DNA of 43,841 nucleotides from Candidatus Peregrinibacteria bacterium (GTDB taxonomy: Bacteria; Patescibacteriota; Gracilibacteria; UM-FILTER-43-11): NCBI GenBank assembly GCA_030618315.1, contig JAUXDO010000001.1:1-43841 (forward strand), in the 5' to 3' direction. Shown here piece by piece: positions 39,636 through 43,841 of the stretch (within the stretch, counting starts at the first letter, position 1; each line of letters opens with the position of its first letter). The notes under the pieces were generated by a model that ran no database searches, was not told the DNA's origin, and saw nothing but the letters and a program-made list of their open reading frames with translations. A program made the translations under genes and the position numbers.

Positions 39636-42041
39636 TCAATTTGTGTTTTCAATAATCTTCTCCAAAAACTCCGTTGGATACAGCTGAGGTTTTTCTTCGA
39701 GTGCCTGATGATAAATTACAGTGGATGGCGTTAAACCAGGAGTAGTATTTGCTTCGATAATGATTAGCTCACCTGTTTTTATGTGCATAAAAGCATCTAT
39801 TCGGCAGTAACCCGAAAACCCCATGGCTTTTGCAACTTTTTCCACTCTCTCCATCGCCTTTTTAACAGCGGATGGCTTTACATAAGGGGTTGGAGGTGGA
39901 GTAATATTCACGCCAGTCCCCCCTTGAAACTTTTCTTCCAGACTTAGGATATTGCCAACTGCTACGGTTATACTTGGTGACATCGCTTTCATCTTACCTT
40001 TTCGTTCCAAAAGACCCATTGTTATTTCAATCCAATTATTCCTTGTTTGCCATTTGAGTTTATTTTTGATTACGCGGACTTTGTCGGTTGTAATAAATTG
40101 CTCAAACATTATGTTCTTCATTTTCTGATGAGGCATATCGATAATCCCATGTTGCTTTGTTAATTTTCCTTCAGGAATCATAGGAGACGCTTTTAGAGCG
40201 TATTTTAAATAAACCTCCAGATCTTTTGGTGTGTAAAGCCTTGCAATGCCCGAACTGCACCCATCATCAACGGGTTTTACGATTATTGTTCGGCTTTCAA
40301 GTTCTTGTGCCAATCCTCTCCAATACCTTTTGTAATCGACTGGTTTAAACTTTTTAAACTGAATCATTTTTTCCACTCTTTTGAACGCTGAGCTAATGCC
40401 TTCTTTTTTTAGATGCTTAATAGCTTCACCCGTTTTATATTTATCTATACCAAGTTTTGATGCTACTCCGCCAGAACCATTAAATGGAACTTTTGCTTTT
40501 TCCAGCATTTTCTGCAGAGTGCCGTCTTCCCCAATCCCGCCATGTAAACCAATAAATACATATTTAGATTTTTTGATGAAGTCTTTGAGTGTCATCTTTT
40601 CCGGGAAGAACCACGGTTCTGAAATATCACCTTCATCCGGACTTAATTTTTCAATTACGCGTTCTATTAAAGCTCGCAACCTATCTTCATCATCTTTTGC
40701 ATTAACACAATTTTTCATAATCTCTTCTACAGTATGATTCAATGTAAGAGAATACGGCAGATGCCAAACATTATGATTCATATCGAGCAGGTATGGTTCC
40801 GGTTTGTATTTATCTGAACGCTTGAGCTTGAGCCATACGTTTGTACCGGACATGACGGAAACTTGGCGCTCGGCTGTCTTGCCTCCGAAGAGGACGTTGA
40901 TTTGTGATTTGTGATTTTTGATTTGTGATTTCAAATTCTCAATTCTCAAATCACAATTCTCAAATTTTATACCGTATCGTCGACAGGCACTCTTCACAAT
41001 ATAAAGCAAAACGTCCCTATGGCTCATTCCTATTCTGGATGACTGCATAAAAAGAAAACTGTTTTGCTCCATTCCGCTTATCGGATTGAAGTCTGAAAAC
41101 CATAAATTTCCATCCGGCATCAACCACCCATCGAACCTTGCAAAGTTTCTCATTCCGAGAAGTTTAAATAATTGCTCTGACTGGATTTGAATCCTTCTGA
41201 TTACATCTTCAGAAAAACGCGGCGGACAGTGATATGTTACCTGTCTTGATGCTAAATATTTTTTTCTATAATCGAATATCTGATGGTCACTATAATCTAG
41301 CTCCATTTCTGTAGGAAGGACTGCTACCGGCATACCAAAGCGATTCTCTAATATGATTACAGTAAACTCAACCCCATTACAAAAAGGTTCAACAACTAAC
41401 CTTGTATCTACTCTTTTTGAGAAAAGATCATGAGCAACTTTTAGGGCCTCATCTACTGTTGAAACTGAACTTACTCCAATGCTTGAACCTCCTGTTGCAG
41501 GTTTCACTACTGCACGTTTGATTTTATGGTCCTTAAAAAACTTATTGATTATCTGTTTGTGATTTTTTAAATGACTTTTTAATAAAACAGATGGAAGAGT
41601 ATAGAATCCATTATCTCTTATAAACTCATTCGCATTAAATTTATCAAATGCCCGTTTACATGCGTCTTCCGGTGAGCCAATACATGGAATTTTGTATCTT
41701 TTAAGAATGCGCTGGATTTCCCCGTCCTCACCAAATGGGCCGTGCATTACAGGAAATGCAAGGTCGACTGTTTTGAGATATTTACCTAAGGCAGATTTGG
41801 ATAATGGCTTTCCTGATGAGTGTAATTTAAAATCAAAATCTGATGGAGTATTTGAATAAAGCTGGCTTCTGGAAATCAGATAGGCATTTTTTTTATGGTC
41901 GAAATAGATTGGAAGTATTTCTATCTCCTCTGAATGTAAGTGGTCGCAAACGGAGCGTGCGGAGTTGAGGGAGATACCTCTCTCCAATGATGGACCGCCA
42001 CACAACAAAGCAATTTTCAATTTACAATTTACAATTTTCAT
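39636..42041 (-). CDS. Tandem D-alanine-D-alanine ligase (two ATP-grasp units)
   Basis: 801 residues, about twice a normal Ddl. Unit 1 (about 9-355) has GGPSLERGISLNSARSV, VMHGPFGEDGEIQ and VKPATGGSSIGV, but its metal site reads WFSDFNPISGM instead of ExNTxPG. Unit 2 (about 382-795) has FGGKTAERQVSVMSG, LHGGIGEDGTLQ, VKPVDDGCSSGIA and the canonical RIDAF...IIIEANTTPGLTPST. The linker (about 358-381, LRIENLKSQIKNHKSQ) is encoded by a palindromic intergenic-type repeat. Ddl makes the D-Ala-D-Ala dipeptide for peptidoglycan. Unit 1 may be regulatory or of altered activity. The N-terminus MKIVNCKLKIAL is also repeat-encoded. Confidence 0.9.
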   Translation of the reverse strand: MKIVNCKLKIALLCGGPSLERGISLNSARSVCDHLHSEEIEILPIYFDHKKNAYLISRSQLYSNTPSDFDFKLHSSGKPLSKSALGKYLKTVDLAFPVMHGPFGEDGEIQRILKRYKIPCIGSPEDACKRAFDKFNANEFIRDNGFYTLPSVLLKSHLKNHKQIINKFFKDHKIKRAVVKPATGGSSIGVSSVSTVDEALKVAHDLFSKRVDTRLVVEPFCNGVEFTVIILENRFGMPVAVLPTEMELDYSDHQIFDYRKKYLASRQVTYHCPPRFSEDVIRRIQIQSEQLFKLLGMRNFARFDGWLMPDGNLWFSDFNPISGMEQNSFLFMQSSRIGMSHRDVLLYIVKSACRRYGIKFENCDLRIENLKSQIKNHKSQINVLFGGKTAERQVSVMSGTNVWLKLKRSDKYKPEPYLLDMNHNVWHLPYSLTLNHTVEEIMKNCVNAKDDEDRLRALIERVIEKLSPDEGDISEPWFFPEKMTLKDFIKKSKYVFIGLHGGIGEDGTLQKMLEKAKVPFNGSGGVASKLGIDKYKTGEAIKHLKKEGISSAFKRVEKMIQFKKFKPVDYKRYWRGLAQELESRTIIVKPVDDGCSSGIARLYTPKDLEVYLKYALKASPMIPEGKLTKQHGIIDMPHQKMKNIMFEQFITTDKVRVIKNKLKWQTRNNWIEITMGLLERKGKMKAMSPSITVAVGNILSLEEKFQGGTGVNITPPPTPYVKPSAVKKAMERVEKVAKAMGFSGYCRIDAFMHIKTGELIIIEANTTPGLTPSTVIYHQALEEKPQLYPTEFLEKIIENTN
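40898..40969. repeat. Palindromic repeat within the double-ligase gene
   Basis: TTGATTTGTGATTTGTGATT on the left faces TCAAATCACAATTCTCAAAT on the right. It matches the style of the intergenic elements (GATTTGTGATT also occurs in copies 1 and 3 of the TTTCAGATTTCGG family). It encodes only the linker between the two ligase units. Confidence 0.75.
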
Positions 42042-42169
42042 TTAACAAATGTAATTATTCGCAAGGATTGTACATTAAATTTTTGGCTTAAGCAAAGTGT
42101 TTTAAAATTTAAAATTGTAAATTGTAAATTTGTGACGATTTTTTCGCATAATTAAAAATACAATAAGTT

Positions 42170-42197
42170 TTGACAAATATTAAAAAATTGTTAAAAT
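42170..42197 (+). promoter_or_regulatory. Promoter of the small zinc-ribbon gene
   Basis: TTGACA (42170-42175), a 16-base spacer and TAAAAT (42192-42197). The leader of about 88 bases contains a TCGTAT/ATACGA hairpin and the palindrome 42260-42277. The AT-rich gap 42042-42169 holds only AAATTGTAAATT-type repeats that mirror the start of the ligase gene. Confidence 0.7.
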
Positions 42198-42259
42198 TAG
42201 AATCTCGTGAATGTCGTATTGGCTAATAGTGGTCATACGATGATCGAGACAACAACAAA

Positions 42260-42277
42260 GGTATTGATATCAATACC
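42260..42277 (+). promoter_or_regulatory. Perfect 18-bp palindrome just before the ribosome binding site
   Basis: GGTATTGATATCAATACC ends 6 bases before the Shine-Dalgarno GGAGGG (42284-42289). In the RNA it would fold as a hairpin beside the ribosome site; in DNA it could be an operator. A near copy follows the gene at 42492-42508. Confidence 0.65.
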
Positions 42278-42292
42278 ACTTTTGGAGGGAAA

Positions 42293-42469
42293 ATGCCTAG
42301 ACCTAGTAAACTGCCGTTCGGGAAACATGAATCGGATAATTTTAAAAAGTCCGCAACTGTAAAGATTGCGAAAAGTCAGCACAAGTGTCCCAGATGCGGG
42401 ACAATGCTTGGAAATATAAATGACCACAGCAATTGTCCTACATGCAAGGCAAAGTTTAAATTTTTCTAG
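42293..42469 (+). CDS. 58-residue zinc-ribbon protein of unknown function
   Basis: ATG 42293 with a strong Shine-Dalgarno (GGAGGG, 3 bases before). The basic N-terminal half (MPRPSKLPFGKHESDNFKKS) is followed by a CPRC...CPTC four-Cys ribbon (QHKCPRCGTMLGNINDHSNC then PTCKAKFKFF). I do not recognise the family; ribosome- or RNA-polymerase-associated small ribbons look similar. It has its own promoter, structured leader and terminator, so it is probably a strongly expressed single gene. Confidence 0.85.
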   Translation: MPRPSKLPFGKHESDNFKKSATVKIAKSQHKCPRCGTMLGNINDHSNCPTCKAKFKFF

Positions 42470-42491
42470 TCACCTCCCCTCCTTTTAGAAA

Positions 42492-42515
42492 GGTATGATA
42501 TCAATACCTTTTTTC
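42492..42515 (+). terminator. Terminator of the small zinc-ribbon gene
   Basis: GGTAT-GATATC-AATACC (42492-42508) followed by a T-run. It is almost the same palindrome as 42260-42277, one base shorter. Confidence 0.75.
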
Positions 42516-42585
42516 CCTACATATTTTTTTTCTACATGATAAAATACTTTCGCAATAATTATGAATTATCAATTACAAATTACGA

Positions 42586-43841
42586 ATGAAAATAAATCAA
42601 AAAATCTTCCGTGCATATGACATCAGAGGCACCTATCCCGACCAGCTTAATGCGGAGAGTGCTGAGTTGATTGGGAAGGGGTTTGGGACCTATTTATATA
42701 GGAAATTCAAAACTCAAAATTCAAAACTCAAAGTGGTTGTGGGGATGGATTGCCGTACTCATTCTCTTGAGCTTCATAAGGCTTTTGTAAATGGACTACT
42801 ATCAACTGGATGCGATGTGACAAATATTGACAAATGCCCGTCTCCTTATCTCTATTTTGTGAATACTGAGGGTAAATTTGATGGAGGTTGTGTAATTACT
42901 GCCAGTCATAATCCTAAGGAATATAATGGGTTTAAGTTGATAACTCATAATGCGCATGCGGTTTTTGGTGATGAATTGCAGAAGGTCTATCAGATTATTG
43001 AGAAAGGTGAATTTGCGACTGGAAATGGGAAAATGATCAGTGCTGATTATTATGATTTTTATCTACAAAAGATTAAAAGTATCTTCACTTTCTCTCGTCC
43101 TCTAAAATTAGTTATTGATACTGGTAACGGTATTGCCGGTATTATGTATCCCAAAATCCTAAAGGAGTTGGGGCATGATGTCGTCGAATTATATACGGAA
43201 TGTGACGGTACTTTTCCAAATCATGAAGCTGATCCGATCGTTGAGGAAAATGTAGAGGATTTGAAGAAAATGGTCGTAGATGAAAATGCGGATCTTGGCA
43301 TTGCATTTGATGGCGATGGTGACAGATGCGGTGTTATTACGGAAAAAGGTGAGTTTGTTAATGCTGACAAATTGTTAATGCTTCTCACTAAAGATGTTTT
43401 AAGCAGACATCCTGATAAATCAGTTGTATTCACTGTTTCTAACTCTCAATCCCTATTCGATCTTGTGAAGGAGTGGGGCGGAAAACCTGTGATGTGTGAG
43501 GTGGGTCATTCTTATGTTGAGGATGCTATGACTGCGCATGATGCCATTTTAGGAGGTGAACAGTCAGGTCATTTCTTTTTGCCCGAGGATTATTACAAAT
43601 ATGACGACGCATTAATCACGTCATGTCGTGTTCTCAAAATACTGGCTGATTCAGATAAAACTATTTCAGAGCTATTTGAGCAATTTCCTAAAACATATGA
43701 TCAGCCGGAGATGAGACCGTTTTGCCCTGATGAAAAAAAGTTTGAAATACTGGAACAGGTCAAAAAATACTTTAAAGACAAATATCCAAATACAACTATC
43801 GACGGAATACGTATGGATTTTGGGAATGGCGGTTGGGCTGG
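42586..43841 (+). CDS. Phosphomannomutase/phosphoglucomutase (partial)
   Basis: An alpha-D-phosphohexomutase that moves phosphate between C1 and C6 of mannose or glucose, feeding cell-wall and surface sugar synthesis. The frame is open to the end of the window (about 418 codons), so the C-terminus is missing. FRAYDIRGTYPDQL opens it. The phosphoserine motif is TASHNP (Ser107), the metal loop DGDGDR (242-247), and the sugar loop GGEQSGH (about 325). Residues 41-49 (FKTQNSKLK) are encoded by AACTCAAAATTC repeat units inserted before VVVGMDCR. Its preference for mannose or glucose cannot be told. Confidence 0.95.
   Translation, partial: MKINQKIFRAYDIRGTYPDQLNAESAELIGKGFGTYLYRKFKTQNSKLKVVVGMDCRTHSLELHKAFVNGLLSTGCDVTNIDKCPSPYLYFVNTEGKFDGGCVITASHNPKEYNGFKLITHNAHAVFGDELQKVYQIIEKGEFATGNGKMISADYYDFYLQKIKSIFTFSRPLKLVIDTGNGIAGIMYPKILKELGHDVVELYTECDGTFPNHEADPIVEENVEDLKKMVVDENADLGIAFDGDGDRCGVITEKGEFVNADKLLMLLTKDVLSRHPDKSVVFTVSNSQSLFDLVKEWGGKPVMCEVGHSYVEDAMTAHDAILGGEQSGHFFLPEDYYKYDDALITSCRVLKILADSDKTISELFEQFPKTYDQPEMRPFCPDEKKFEILEQVKKYFKDKYPNTTIDGIRMDFGNGGWA

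Overview
The window looks like a piece of an AT-rich genome from the Candidate Phyla Radiation (Patescibacteria); this is inference. Supporting signs are the small bS21, a DUF5679-type zinc ribbon, a short HrcA, an FtsA/PilM-like ATPase, MltG, a sortase, and housekeeping genes scattered singly or in short runs. TGA is used as a stop (mltG, hrcA), so this is not the UGA=Gly code of Gracilibacteria/Absconditabacteria. No transposase, phage gene or CRISPR array is visible.

Layout. 1-2.1 kb: the C-terminus of a sortase, then (minus) an FtsA/PilM-like ATPase and a CYTH protein. 2.2-9.6 kb (minus): purA, maf, an SLH-S41 protease, glyA, 5-formyl-THF cyclo-ligase and dnaX. 9.8-14.1 kb: a DsbA-like lipoprotein (+), der and rpsU (-), ybaB and mltG (+). 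14.2-16.6 kb (minus): a small unknown protein and a large FecR/Ig-like surface protein. 17.2-20.5 kb (+): secA and two small membrane proteins. 20.6-23.2 kb (minus): a Ca2+-type P-ATPase. 23.4-27.3 kb (+): an unclassified structured RNA, hrcA, ruvC, a TPR protein and a two-TM protein. 27.3-28.4 kb (minus): two unknowns and dut. 28.7-31.3 kb (minus): secE-nusG-(unknown membrane protein)-rplK-rplA. 31.6-34.8 kb: a LOG-family protein (-) and a class B PBP (+). 34.9-38 kb: an unknown, a tRNA-Gly locus with two deformed tRNA copies, a zinc ribbon, a coiled-coil protein and a K+ channel. 37.4-39.6 kb: unknown genes around a collapsed MFS transporter. 39.6-42 kb (minus): a double D-Ala-D-Ala ligase. 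42.2 kb to the end (+): a small zinc-ribbon gene framed by palindromes, then a phosphohexomutase that runs off the end.

Functionally the window mixes envelope construction (PBP, MltG, Ddl-Ddl, sortase, SLH protease, FecR protein), protein export (SecA, SecE), translation and transcription (L1, L11, bS21, NusG, Der), DNA maintenance (DnaX, RuvC), nucleotide and one-carbon metabolism (PurA, GlyA, cyclo-ligase, dUTPase, Maf) and stress control (HrcA).

The most striking feature is not a gene. Nearly every intergenic gap holds a long inverted repeat or palindrome from one of several families, some MITE-like, and these families also enter genes: the FecR protein linkers, the PBP insertion, the linker of the double ligase, the phosphohexomutase, the RuvC tail, and two tRNA-Gly copies whose anticodon arm is exactly replaced by a palindrome. 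The best candidates for undescribed biology are that tRNA locus, the RNA upstream of hrcA with a duplicated 33-nt motif, and this repeat invasion.
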